From: Sorghum bicolor
Lineage: Eukaryota > Streptophyta > Magnoliopsida > Poales > Poaceae
Direction: 5' to 3'
Assembly (NCBI RefSeq): GCF_000003195.3
Contig: NW_018396402.1
Span: forward strand, 1-64,000
DNA: 64,000 nucleotides
The translations under genes were made by a program, and so were the position numbers. Below the pieces are notes generated by a model. The model did no database searches. It saw only the letters and a program-made list of their open reading frames with translations, and was not told the origin of the DNA. Below, in pieces: positions 11,801 to 24,634 of the stretch (positions are counted from its first letter, which is position 1; every line of letters begins with the position of its first letter).

Positions 11801-14800
11801 AGAAATAGTGTTAGTTTCAGTGCAAGATATGAGCAAGGTTTGCGCCAAATGCACCATAGTCTAAGAAACCATTTTGGAAGCACATGTTGGTACTTCGGTG
11901 AAGAGGCTCAAGTGGAAGCTTTGTTTGATATGTTTGGAGATAGTGCTAATCTTGTTGCAAGATAGGTGCATGATTAGCAAGGAACGTACCATATGCTTAG
12001 AAATCAATTTGGACGCACCCAATGGAACTCCTAAATGAAGTGTGTCATATGGAATCTTGCTTCGGTCCATTTGTAGACATTGTAAGTTTTAGTGCAAGAT
12101 AGGTGCACAGTTTGCGCCTAATGCATCGTAGTCTAAGAAATCATTTTGGATGCACTATTTGGTACTCCTGGGTGAAGAGGTTCAAGTGAAGGCTTGGTTC
12201 AGTCAGTTTGGAGATAGTGTTAATCCTTATGCAAGGTAGGTGCATGGTTTGCATGGAACATACCATATGTTTGGAAATCAATTTGGATGCACCCGATGGA
12301 ACTCCTTGATGATGTGTGTCATATGGAATCTCACTTCGGTCCATTTGGAGACATTGTTAGTTTCGGTGCAAGATAGGTGCACAGTTTGCACATAATGCAC
12401 CATAGTCTAAGAAACCATTTTGGACGCACTTGTTGGTACTCCTAGGTGAAGGGGCTCAAGTGGATGCTCGGTTCGGTCTGTTTGGAGATAGTGCTAATCT
12501 TGATGCAAGGTAGGTGCACGGTTTGCATGGAACATACCAAATACTTGAAAATCAATCTGGACGCACATGATGGAACTCCTAGATGACGTGTGTCATACGA
12601 AATCTTGCTTTGGTCTGTTTGGAGACAGTGTTAGTTTCGGTGCAAGATAGGTGCAAGGTTTGCACATAATGCAGCCTAGGCTAAGAAACCATTTTGGACG
12701 CACCCGATGGTACTCCTAGGTAAAAGGCTCAAGTGAAAGCTCGGTTCGGCCTGTTTAGAGATAGTGCTAATCTTGATACAAGATAGGTGCACGATTTGCA
12801 TGGAACATACCATATGCTCAGAAATCAATTTGGACACACCAGATGGAACACCTAGATGGGTGTCATATGGAATCTCACTTCCGTTCGTTTAGAGACAATG
12901 TTAGTTTTGGTGAAAGATAGGTGCACGGTTTGCACCTAATGCACCATAGGATAAGAAACCATTTTGGACGCACCCGATGGTACTCCTAGGTCAAGGGGCT
13001 CAAGTGACAGCTGGATTTGGTCGGTTTGGAGATAGTGCTAATCTTGATGCAAGATAGATGCACGGTTTGTATGGAACATATGATATGCTCGGAAATCAAT
13101 TAGGACGCACCTGATATAACTCCTTGATGATGTGTGTCATATGGAATTTTGCTTCGGTTCGTTTAGAGAACGTGTTAGTTTTGGTAGAAGATATGTGCAC
13201 GGTTTACGCCTAATGCACCATAGGCTAAGAAACCATTTTAGACGCACCCGATGGTACTCGTAGTTGAAGAGGCTCAAGTGCAGGCTCGATTTGGTCTGTT
13301 CGGATATAGTGCTAATCTTGATGCAAGATAGTTGCACAGTTTGCATGGAACGTACCATATGTTAAGAAATCAATTTGAACGCACCCAATGGAACTCCTAG
13401 ATGACGTGTGTCATATGGAATCTCGCTTTGGTCCATTTGGAGACAATGTTAGTTTCGGTACAAGATAGGTGCATAGTTTGTTCCTATTGCACCATAGTCT
13501 AAGAAACCATTTTTGATGCACCTGTTTGTAATCCTAGATGAAGAGGCTCAAGTGGAAGCTCGGTTTGTTCTGTTTGGAGATAGTGCTAATCTTGATGCAA
13601 CATAGGTGTATGATTGCAAGGGACATACCATATTCTTAGAAATCAATTTGGACGCACCTAATGGAACTCCTAGATGACGTGTGTCATATGGAATCTCACT
13701 TCGGTCTAATTGGAGACAATGTTAGTTTCGGTGCAAGATAGGTGCATAGATTGTGCCTAATGCACCATAGTCTAAGAAACCATTTTTGGCACACCTGTTT
13801 GTACTCCTAGATGAAGAGGCTCAAGTGGAAGCACGGTTCGGTCTGATTGGAGATAGTGCTAATTTTGATGCAAGATAGGTGCACGGTTTGCATGGAACAT
13901 ACCATATGCTTGGAAATCAATTTGGATGCACCCGATGGAACTCCTTGATGACGTGTGTCTTATGGAATCTCGCTTTGGTCTGTTTAGAAATAGTGTTAGT
14001 TTCAATGCAAGATATGGGCATGGTTTGCGCCTAATGCACCATAGTCTAAGAAACCATTTTGGAAGCACCTGTTGGTACTTCGGTGAAGAGGCACAAGTGG
14101 AATCTCAGTTTGATCTGTTTGGATATAGTGCTAATCTTGATGCAAGATAGGTGCATGATTTGCAAGGAACATACCATATGCTTAGAAATCAATTTGGACG
14201 CATCCAATGGAACTCCTAGATGACGTGTGTCATATGGAATCTTGCTTCGGTCCCTTTGTAGACATTGTAAGTTTTAGTGCAAGATAGGTGCACAGTTTGC
14301 GCCTAATGCACCGTAGTCTAAGAAACCATTTTGGACGCACTATTTGGTACTCTTTGGTGAAGAGGCTCAAGTGAAAGCTTTGTTCAGTCAGTTTGGAGAT
14401 AGTGCTAATCCTTATGCAAGATAGGTGCACAGTCTGCATGGAACATACCATATGCTTGGAAATCAATTTGGATGCACTCGATGGAACTCCTTGATGACGT
14501 GTGTCATATGGAATCTCGCTTTGGTCTGTTTAGAAACAGTGTTAGTTTTGGTGCAAGATATGTGCATGGTTTGCGCCTAATGCACCATAGTCTAAGAAAC
14601 CATTTTGGAAGCACCTGTTGGAACTTCGGTGAAGAGGCTCAAGTGGAAGCTCGGTTTGATCTGTTTGGAGATGGTGCAAGGAATATACCATATGCTTAGA
14701 AATCAATTTGGACGCACCCAATGGAACTCCTAGATGATGTGTGTCATATGGAATCTTGCTTCGGTCCGTTTGTAGACATTGTAAGTTTTAGTGCAGGATA

Positions 14801-17800
14801 GGTGCACAGTTTGCACCCAATGCACCATAGTCTAAGAAACCATTTTAGACGCACTATTTGGTACTCCTGGGTGAAGATGCTCAAGTGGAAGCTTGGTTCG
14901 GTCAGTTTGAACATAGTGCTAATCCTTATGCAAGGTAGGTGCATGGTTTGCATGGAACATACCATATGCTTGGAAATCAGTTTGGATGCAGCCGATGGAA
15001 CTCCTTTGATGACGTGTGACATATGGAATCTCACTTCGGTCCATTTGGAGACATTGTTAGTTTCGATGCAAGATAGGTGCACAGTTTGCACCTAATGCAC
15101 CATAGACTAAGAAACTATTTTGGACGCACTTGTTGGTACTCCTAGGTGAAGGGGCTTAAGTGGATGCTCGGTTCGGTCTGTTTGGAGAAAGCACTAATCT
15201 TGATGCAAGATTGGTGCACGGTTTGCATAGAACATACCAAATGCTTGGAACTCCTTTGATGACGTGTGTCATATGGAATCTCGCTTCGGTCAATTTGGAG
15301 ACATTGTTAGTTTCGGTGCAAGATAGGTGCACAGTTTGCACCTAATGCACCATAGTCTAAGAAACCATTTTGGACGCACTTGTTGGTACTCCTTGGTGAA
15401 GGGGCTCAAGTGGATGCTCAGTTCGGTCTGTTTGGAGATAGTGCTAATCTTGATGCAAGATAGGCGCACGGTTTGGATGGAACATACCAAATACTTGGAA
15501 ATCAATCTGGACGCACATGATGGAACACGTAGATGACGTGTGTCATACGAAATCTTGCTTCGGTCTGTTTGGAGATAGTGTTAGTTTTGGTGCAAGATAG
15601 GTGCAAGGTTTACACATAATGCAGCCTAGGATAAGAAACCATTTTGAACGCACCCGATGGTACTCTTAGGTAAAAGGCTCAAGTGAAAGCTCGGTTCGGT
15701 CTGTTTAGAGATAGTGCTAATCTTGATACAGGATAGGTGCACGATTTGCATGGAACATACCATATGCTCGGAAATAAATTTGGACGCACCAGATGGAACT
15801 CCTAGATGGGTGTCATATGGAATCTCACTTCCGTCCGTTTAGAGACAGTGTTAGTTTTGGTGCAAGATAGGTGCACGGTTTGCACCTAATGCACCATAGC
15901 ATAAGCAACCATTTTGGACGCACCCGATGGAACTCCTAGGTCAAGGGGCTCAAGTGACAGCTCGGTTTGGTCTGTTTGGAGATAGTGCTAATCTTGATGC
16001 AAGATAGATGCACGGTTTGCATGGAACATATGATATGCTCAGAAATCTATTAGGACGCACCTGATATAACTCCTTGATGATGTGTGTCATATGGAATCTT
16101 GCTTCGGTTCGTTTAGAGACATTGTTAGTTTTGGTAGAAGATATGTGCACGGTTTACGCCTAATGCACCATAGGCTAAGAAACCATTTTAGACGCACTCG
16201 ATGGTAGTCGTAGTTGAAGAGCCTCAAGTGGAGGCTCGATTTGGTCTGTTCGGCTATAGTGCTAATCTTGATGCAAGATAGTTGCACAGTTTGCATTGGA
16301 ACGTACCATATGTTAAGAAATCAATTTGGACACACCCAATGGAACTCCTAGATGACGTGTGTCATATGGAATCTCGCTTTGGTCCATTTGGAGGCAATGT
16401 TAGCTTCGGTGCAAGATAGGTGCAAAGTTTGTGCCTAATGCACCATAGTCTAAGAAACCAGTTTTGATGCACCTATTTGTACTTCTAGATGAAGAGGCTC
16501 AAGTGGAAGCTCGGTTCGGTCTGTTTGGAGATAGTGCTAATCTTGATGCAAGATAGGTGCACGGTTTGCATGGAACATACCATTTGCTTGGAAATCAATT
16601 TGGATGCACCCGGTGGAACTCCTTGATGACGTGTGTCTTATGGACTCTCGCTTTGGTCTGTTTAGAAATAGTGTTAGTTTCAGTGCAAGATATGGGCATG
16701 GTTTGCGCCTAACGCACCATAGTCTAAGAAACCATTCTGGACGCACCTGTTGGTACTTCGGTGAAGAGGCTCAAGTGGAAGCTCGATTTGATCTGTTTGG
16801 AGATAGTGCTAATCTTGATGCAATATAGGTGCTTGATTTGCAATGAACATACCAAATGTTTAGAAATCAATTTGGACGCACCCAATGGAACTCCTAGATG
16901 ACATGTGTCATATGGAATCTTGGTTCGGTCCATTTGTAGACATTGTAAGTTTTAGTGCAAGATAGGTGCACAGTTTGCGCCTAATGCACCGTAGTCTAAG
17001 AAACCATTTTGGACGCACTATTTGGTACTCCTTTATGAAGAGACTCAAGTGGAAGCTTGGTTCGGTCAGTTTGGAGATAGTGCTAATCCTTATGCAAGGT
17101 AGGTGCATGGTTTGCATGGAACATACCATATGGTTGGAAATCAATTTGGATGCACCCGATGGAACTCCTTGATGACGTGTGTCATATGGAATCTCTCTTC
17201 GGTCCATTTGGAGAAATTGTTAGTTTCGGTGCAAAATAGGTGCACAGTTTGCACCTAATGCACCATAGTCTAAGAAACCATTTTGGACGCACTTGTTGGT
17301 ACTCCTTGGTGAAGGGGCTCAAGTGGATGCTCAGTTCGGTCTGTTTGGAGATAGTGCTAATCTTGATGCAAGATAGGCGCACGGTTTGCATGGAACATAC
17401 CAAATACTTGGAAATCAATCTGGACGCACATGATGGAACTCCTAGATGACGTGTGTCATACGAAATCTTGCTTCGGTCTGTTTGGAGATAGTGTTAGTTT
17501 TGGTGCAAGATAGGTGCAAGGTTTACACATAATGCAGCCTAGGATAAGAAACCATTTTGAACGCACCCGATGGTACTCTTAGGTAAAAGGCTCAAGTGAA
17601 AGCTCGGTTCGGTCTGTTTAGAGATAGTGCTAATCTTGATACAGGATAGGTGCACGATTTGCATGGAACATACCATATGCTCGGAAATAAATTTGGACGC
17701 ACCAGATGGAACTCCTAGATGGGTGTCATATGGAATCTCACTTCCGTCCGTTTAGAGACAGTGTTAGTTTTGGTGCAAGATAGGTGCACGGTTTGCACCT

Positions 17801-19794
17801 AATGCACCATAGCATAAGCAACCATTTTGGACGCACCCGATGGAACTCCTAGGTCAAGGGGCTCAAGTGACAGCTCGGTTTGGTCTGTTTGGAGATAGTG
17901 CTAATCTTGATGCAAGATAGATGCACGGTTTGCATGGAACATATGATATGCTCAGAAATCTATTAGGACGCACCTGATATAACTCCTTGATGATGTGTGT
18001 CATATGGAATCTTGCTTCGGTTCGTTTAGAGACATTGTTAGTTTTGGTAGAAGATATGTGCACGGTTTACGCCTAATACACCATAGGCTAAGAAACCATT
18101 TTAGACGCACTCGATGGTAGTCGTAGTTGAAGAGCCTCAAGTGGAGGCTCGATTTGGTCTGTTCGGCTATAGTGCTAATCTTGATGCAAGATAGTTGCAC
18201 AGTTTGCATTGGAACGTACCATATGTTAAGAAATCAATTTGGACACACCCAATGGAACTCCTAGATGACGTGTGTCATATGGAATCTCGCTTTGGTCCAT
18301 TTGGAGGCAATGTTAGCTTCGGTGCAAGATAGGTGTAAAGTTTGTGCCTAATGCACCATAGTCTAAGAAACCAGTTTTGATGCACCTATTTGTACTTCTA
18401 GATGAAGAGGCTCAAGTGGAAGCTCGGTTCGGTCTGTTTGGAGATAGTGCTAATCTTGATGCAAGATAGGTGCACGGTTTGCATGGAACATACCATTTGC
18501 TTGGAAATCAATTTGGATGCACCCGGTGGAACTCCTTGATGACGTGTGTCTTATGGACTCTCGCTTTGGTCTGTTTAGAAATAGTGTTAGTTTCAGTGCA
18601 AGATATGGGCATGGTTTGCGCCTAACGCACCATAGTCTAAGAAACCATTCTGGACGCACCTGTTGGTACTTCGGTGAAGAGGCTCAAGTGGAAGCTCGAT
18701 TTGATCTGTTTGGAGATAGTGCTAATCTTGATGCAATATAGGTGCTTGATTTGCAATGAACATACCAAATGTTTAGAAATCAATTTGGACGCACCCAATG
18801 GAACTCCTAGATGACATGTGTCATATGGAATCTTGGTTCGGTCCATTTGTAGACATTGTAAGTTTTAGTGCAAGATAGGTGCACAGTTTGCGCCTAATGC
18901 ACCGTAGTCTAAGAAACCATTTTGGACGCACTATTTGGTACTCCTTTATGAAGAGACTCAAGTGGAAGCTTGGTTCGGTCAGTTTGGAGATAGTGCTAAT
19001 CCTTATGCAAGGTAGGTGCATGGTTTGCATGGAACATACCATATGGTTGGAAATCAATTTGGATGCACCCGATGGAACTCCTTGATGACGTTTGTCATAT
19101 GGAATCTCTCTTCGGTCCATTTGGAGAAATTGTTAGTTTCGATGCAAAATAGGTGCACAGTTTGCACCTAATGCACCATAGTCTAAGAAACCATTTTGGA
19201 CGCACTTGTTGGTACTCCTAGGTGAATGGGCTCAAGTGGATGCTCGGTTCGGTCTGTTTGGAGATAGTGCTAATCTTGATACAAGATATTTGCACGGTTT
19301 GCATGGAACATACCAAATACTTGAAAATCAATCTAGACGCACATGATGGAACTCCTAGATGACGTGTGTCATACGAAATCTTGCTTCGGTCTGTTTGGAG
19401 ACAATGTTAGTTCCGGTGCAAGATAGGTGCAAGGTTTGCACATAATGCAGCCTAGGCTAAGAAACCATTTTGGACGCACCCGATGGTACTCCTAGGTAAA
19501 AGGCTCAAGTGAAACTCGGTTCGGCCTGTTTAGAGATAGTGCTAATATTGATACGAGATAGGTGCACGATTTACATGGAACATACCATATGCTCGAAAAT
19601 CAATTTGGACGCACCAGATGGAACTCCTAGATGGGTGTCATATGGAATCTCACTTCCGTCCATTTAGAGACAGTGTTAGTTTTGGTGCAAGATAGGTGCC
19701 GGTTTGCACCTAATGCACCATAGCATAAGAAACCATTTTGGACGCATCCGATGGTACTCCTTGGTCAAGGGGCTCAAGTGACAGCTCGGTTTGG
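8817..19794. repeat. Centromere-type satellite array, block 2
   Basis: About 11 kb of the same alternating ~137-bp monomers, continuing the monomer interrupted by N1. It contains a 1,913-bp tandem duplication (15320-19145). A monomer lacking about 36 bp (near 14668, GGAGATGGTGCAAGG) and another lacking about 25 bp (near 15245) recur further along and mark related segments. The block ends at C1's TSD, TTTGG (19790-19794). Confidence 0.93.
15320..19145. repeat. Tandem duplication of a 1,913-bp higher-order satellite unit
   Basis: The interval ~15320-17232 is repeated at ~17233-19145 with a constant offset of 1,913 bp, equal to 14 monomers or 7 dimers. Only a handful of substitutions separate the copies, for example at the start of the unit and a few single bases inside. 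Neighbouring monomers within a unit differ from each other far more. A third copy lies at ~40626-42540. Edges were placed by eye. Confidence 0.88.
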
Positions 19795-20758
19795 TGATGA
19801 GGACATCCCTAGCATTCATTCATCTTCAAATGAAACTCCACTTGATATAAGTGGTCCAATTACAAGAAGTAGAGCTAAACAATTGGAGAAGGAAATTCAT
19901 TCTCAGGTGAACGCTAACCTTATGTTTAATAATCAGTTTATGTTGAATGATCCTATACTTTTGAGTTCTTGTTTCAATGTCCTTAGGAATGATGGAGGGT
20001 ATGAACCAGCATGGGATGAAGATGGATTCAAGCCTTTGGACATCTGAACCAAGAAGCCTATCGTGTGCATAAATAAAATGGTGGTTCATTACTTCTGCAT
20101 GAGAAGGCAACCAGAAGCTAGATGGCTGACCCATGGTACAAATTCCAAGCATCACCACGGACAGAATACAAGGAGTTACGTGGCATTCTACAGATGGATG
20201 AAAGCATCTTTAAGTCTATGTTGCAGCCCATCAAACGGTTCATTATTTAGACTTCCCAATAAAGAGTTATGCTCATTTTAGTAACTGCTGCCAGAAGCTG
20301 AGAAGACGCGCGAACCAGCCACGAAATCCACTAGTGGATGTGCATGCTGTCATGTATTCAAAGCTGAACGCCCCTATCTATATATATCTCTTGTACTAGA
20401 CAATGAAAGGACACATCTTGCTTGGTTAAAATTCAGAATACACAAACTCGTGGAGTTTTGTTTATGCGTGAGTCTTGAGAGGCTTGCAAAACTTGTTCTT
20501 TCGATTCCTGAGGGAGTTGTAGAACGCCGAACTGCGGTTCATCCAGTTTGTGCCTTCACGCCTATACGGCGTGATTGCGTGGGCTGTTCGTCGGTACATG
20601 GAAGGGTGATTGTCTCGGTAGTTCGTCGCGTGGACAGCCTCGCGGTGCACTGCCTCTTCACCAGGTCACGCAGCGACAAGTTATCAAGTTCGCGAATCCT
20701 ACGAGAAGATCGGGCCACAACGACTTGTCTCACGCTATCCCTAGGCGTGAGCATATCA
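19795..20758 (+). repeat. C1 5' LTR
   Basis: 964 bp, TGATGAGGACATCCC to GCATATCA. A strong TATA-like run CTATATATAT at about 20377-20387 is the probable core promoter. The 98-codon ORF near its start repeats the polyprotein tail encoded in the 3' LTR and is not separately expressed as a protein. Confidence 0.95.
20377..20387 (+). promoter_or_regulatory. C1 LTR TATA box
   Basis: CTATATATAT in a GC-balanced context about 370 bp before the LTR end. The identical copy in the 3' LTR is at about 27043-27053. Transcription is expected to start some 30 bp downstream. Confidence 0.6.
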
Positions 20759-20760
20759 TC

Positions 20761-20772
20761 TGGTACCAAAGC
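20761..20772 (+). other. C1 primer-binding site
   Basis: TGGTACCAAAGC, two bases after the LTR, matches the initiator-tRNA-Met site TGGTATCAGAGC at 10 of 12 positions. Confidence 0.75.
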
Positions 20773-21689
20773 CTTCGTTTCCTCGGTAGGATTGTTCTTG
20801 ATTTTGGTAGGATAGAGTTTAAATACCTACTGTCCACTGAGAGCCAAAAAGAAAACCTACAGCCCAAATTCATATGTGCTACTGATTTTGTAGTTTGCTT
20901 TATCGAGTTTTAATCCTTTAATATTTGTCTAGTTGCTGAATTTTTCTTTTCCACATTGTTCTAGTTATTATCTTTGTTCTAATCATCAAATTGCTTGCTG
21001 CATGTACCCATCCATCCCACCCTTGATCTGATCATCATTGCTTGCTGCGTATATATAAACAAAAAAAAATACCCACCCATCCCACCCTTGTTTTCTAACC
21101 GCCACATATTCCCCACCGCAGTTTCTTGTTTTTGTGCTGCACCATCCATCTTAGTGATCCCCTTTAGTTGAAAGTTGTGCTGCGTTTGACACAGAGGTTA
21201 AAAGAAAAGATGTCTATGGGTCAAAAGAAGGACTGAAAACGAGTTTTTGTTCCAAAAAAAAAGAGAAAAAAAAGAAAAGCAAGAAAGAAAAAAAAAAGAA
21301 AAACAAAAAGAGAACTGTGTGCAGCACACCAAAAAGGGGTTTGGGCAGCAACAAGTTTTCGGTTGGTGCAAATTGGTGATCATCTATCCACTTACTACAT
21401 CTCATTCCTTTCTTTGTGCATCCTTTCCTTTATATTCAGCAACTTCTGTTCTTGGATTATTATTTGGTTTTGCATCACTACATTTCAGTGCATTCCACTA
21501 ACATATTACCCCACCAAGCTCCACTTAAAGCACCGTGAGTTGTTGCACCGTCGTCGCTGTTACAATCACTCTTCCCTACAGATCGCAGCCCCGGTTCTTG
21601 CTCTTTTCAGGGAGAGAAAGAACTTGTTTTGTAAGTGGTGAGGGAGTGATTCCACATATATATTGTCCTTTTTTTTCTCCTCTACTAAC
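20773..21689 (+). other. C1 5' leader
   Basis: Untranslated leader of about 0.9 kb. It holds an A/G-rich stretch at about 21255-21312, analogous to those in N1 and N2. Small ORFs here lack any recognisable domain and are not annotated as genes. Confidence 0.7.
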
Positions 21690-22052
21690 ATGGCAGGACG
21701 TGGAGATGGTGCCGCTGTTTCGGTGGAGGAATTTCAGGAGTTGCGTACACAAATGAATGATTTGGTGCAGCAGCTCCAAACTCTCCAATTGAACATACCA
21801 CGTCGAGAACCGCCACCAAATGAGGATGATGATATTGACGAGGAGGATGAGCCACCGCGTCGTCCCGCTGGTCGTGGACGTGGCGGGCGTGGTCATGGTC
21901 TTCTTAATTTTGGTCGTGCTCGGCGCATTCCTGTTCGAGGTGGACGAGATTATGATGGTGATGATGATATGTTGTCTCACATGGATGATCATCGCCATGT
22001 GGCCATCGTGGTTATCGTGACCGCCACCGTCGCCTTGATGATGATGGTTTAA
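21690..22052 (+). pseudogene. C1 gag N-terminal segment (before frameshift)
   Basis: It starts at ATG 21690 (MAGRGDGAAV), the first ATG with gag-like downstream sequence. The first ~45 residues are helical (EEFQELRTQMNDLVQQLQTL). An acidic stretch and Arg/Gly repeats (GRGRGGRGHG) follow. Around 21997 a single base is missing within His/Arg-rich coding DNA, and this frame runs into a TAA at 22050-22052. The continuing frame already reads RDRHRRLDDDGLSK a few codons later and then enters the capsid. The ATG at 21663, 27 bp upstream in frame, is less likely because it adds a Phe/Ser leader not shared with the family. Confidence 0.8.
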
Positions 22053-24634
22053 GCAAAGTGAAAGTGTCTATTCCAAAATTTAATGGAAAAGAAAGTGCTG
22101 ATGATTATTTTGAGTGGGAGACTAAGGTTGAACAGATCTTTGATTTGTATCCTTATCCTCCTGTCAAGAAAGCAAAGCTTGCTGCAATTGAGTTTTCAGG
22201 CTATGCAATCACTTGGTGGAATCAAGTGTGTACTGAACTCCGACGCGCTGGACATGATCGTATTACTTGGGAAGACATGAAGAGGGAAATGCGACGTCGT
22301 TTTGTTCCTGCATATTACTCTCGTGATCTACATTTGAAGCTAAAACGTCTTGTGCAAGGTACTCGTACTGTTGATGAATATTTTCAAGAATTGGAAATGT
22401 GTTTACTTCGTACAGGGATAACTGAAGATGAGGAATCCACAATGGCTCGATTTCTGGTTGGCCTCAATAAGCCCATTGCTGATAAAGTGGATATGACAAA
22501 CTACACATGTCTCACTGAGTTGGTACATTTTGCAAAAAGGGCAGAACGACAACTTGCTGGATCTTATAAAGATCGTGCTTCATTTTCAGCTCATAATAGT
22601 GCTACTTCATGGCGCCAGTCACAGCAGCACGGGTCAGGGGTGCACACACCTACATCTCGTGCAACTTCTTCCAAACATTTTGATTCCAAAGGCAAAGCTG
22701 TAAGCTCTACTCAGTCCAGCTCCTCTGCTACTGCAGCCCCAAGGCATACAAGCAAGATTGAGTGTTTTAAGTGTGGTGGTCATGGGCATAAGCAAGCTGA
22801 ATGTCCCAATCGTCGTACGATTATTGCCCTTGCTGATGGTTCATATGATTCACAAAGTGAAGAGGAGGACGAGTTTCACAATGTCTTTGCAGATCATACT
22901 CTTGACACTTGTGAGTATTCAGCTGAGGATGGTACTTTTGAGCTAGGTCTGAATTGTTTAGCTATTCAACCTATTCTAACTTTTGCTCCCAGTGACATGA
23001 TAGAAGATGTTATTTCTCCATATTCTAATGAGATTACTAGTGCTGATTTTGATGAGTTGCTTGCTGATTTTCCTGATTTGGAGCCTTCTAAAATGAATAG
23101 ATCATCTCCTTATTTGGTGGTTAGAAGAGTTCTTTCCACTCAGTTTGTTGCTGCTGAACAAGGACAACGTCATAATTTGTTTCAGTCCCGATGCAAAGTG
23201 AAAGGTCAAGTGTGTCGTTTCATCATAGATGGTGGGAGCTGCAATAATATTGTTAGTGTCTTGCTTGTTGAGAAGCTTGGCCTACCAACACGCCGCCATC
23301 CACACCCTTACCATATGCAGTGGCTGAATAATTCAGGGACAGTGAAGGTCTCATCCATGGTTCGTTTGTCTTTCTCCATTGGTGACTATCATGGTGAGGT
23401 TGATTGTGATATTGTACCCATGCAAGCATGCCATTTGCTGTTGGGTCGTCCATGGCAGTTTGATGTGGATTCGGTGCACTTTGGGCGGTCTAACAAGTAT
23501 ACTTTCATCCACAACGACAAGAAGGTGGTTCTTGTTCCATTATCTCCAGAAGAGATCTATGCTTCAGATGTGGCTCGCATGAAAAAAGAAGAATCTGACA
23601 AAAGAAAATTGAGTGAGGCTGCCAACACTAGTAAGGGAGAGACTTCTAACCAATCTAGCCACATAAAGCCTCTTTCCACTACAAAACAACACCACCAAAA
23701 TGAGTGCTTATTTGTGAGCAGGAGTGATTTGAGAGAAGTGAGGAACACCACAGCCCCATTCTTTGTGCTCTTGCACAAGGAGGTCCTACTTTCAACTAAC
23801 GATTTACCTTCATCGCTGCCTAGTGCTGTTCTTGATCTCTTACAGGACTTTGAAGATGTTTTTCCTGATGAGGTACCAGCTGGCCTTCCTCCACTCCGTG
23901 GTATTGAGCATCAAATCGATTTGGTACCTGGAGCTTCTCTTCCCAATCGTCCAGCCTACCGTGCTAATCCTGAAGAAACCAAAGAAATTCAGCGACAGGT
24001 AAAAGAGCTTTTGGACAAAGGGTATGTTCGTGAATCTCTATCACCTTGTGCTGTTCCAGTACTTTTGGTCCCTAAGAAAGATGGATCTTGGCGCATGTGT
24101 GTCGATTGTCGTGCCATTAATGCTATAACTGTACGATATCGCCATCCCATTCCTAGGCTTGATGACATGTTAGATGAATTGAGCGGCTCAACTATTTTCA
24201 CCAAGATTGATTTACGCAGTGGCTATCACCAAATTCGCATGAAAATTGGTGATGAATGGAAGACAGCATTTACAACCAAATTTGGCTTGTATGAATGGCT
24301 TGTGATGCCCTTTGGCTTGACAAATGTTCCTTCAACTTTTATGCGCTTAATGAATCATGTTTTACGAGCTTTCATTGGCAAGTTTGTAGTTGTTTATTTT
24401 GATGATATTCTGATCTATAGCAAATCATTTGATGAACATCTTGATCATATCCATCAAGTACTTGCTGTTTTGAGGGAAGAGAAATTGTATGCCAACATTG
24501 CTAAGTGCACATTTTGCACAGATCGTGTTGTTTTTCTTGGTTTTGTTGTGACTGCAGATGGCATCCAGGTTGATGAAGAGAAGGTTAAGGCAATAAAGGA
24601 TTGGCCTACTCCTACAAATGTGAGCCAAATTTGA
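22004..24634 (+). pseudogene. C1 gag-protease-reverse transcriptase segment
   Basis: Open from the frameshift to a TGA at 24632-24634. Positions in residues from 22058: capsid ~1-170 (WWNQVC, RRRFVPAYYSRDL, YFQELEMCLLRTG), CCHC knuckle ~235-250 (CFKCGGHGHKQAEC), aspartic protease ~385-480 ([24 protein letters not shown]), RT from ~620 with KEIQRQVKELLDKGYV, SWRMCVDCRAIN, DLRSGYHQIRM and the catalytic VVYFDDILIYS at ~778. The TGA stands where relatives have an Arg in the RT connection region, a CGA-to-TGA change typical of methylated CpG. It cuts the polyprotein before RNase H. In CRM elements Gag and Pol form one frame, which fits the absence of any designed stop between capsid and RT. Confidence 0.9.

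Noticed and set aside
20450..20913. Overlapping ORFs of 112 and 121 codons at the end of C1's 5' LTR and start of the leader
   Set aside because: The 121-codon one recurs in the 3' LTR in shortened form, and both cross the PBS region. No family was recognised.
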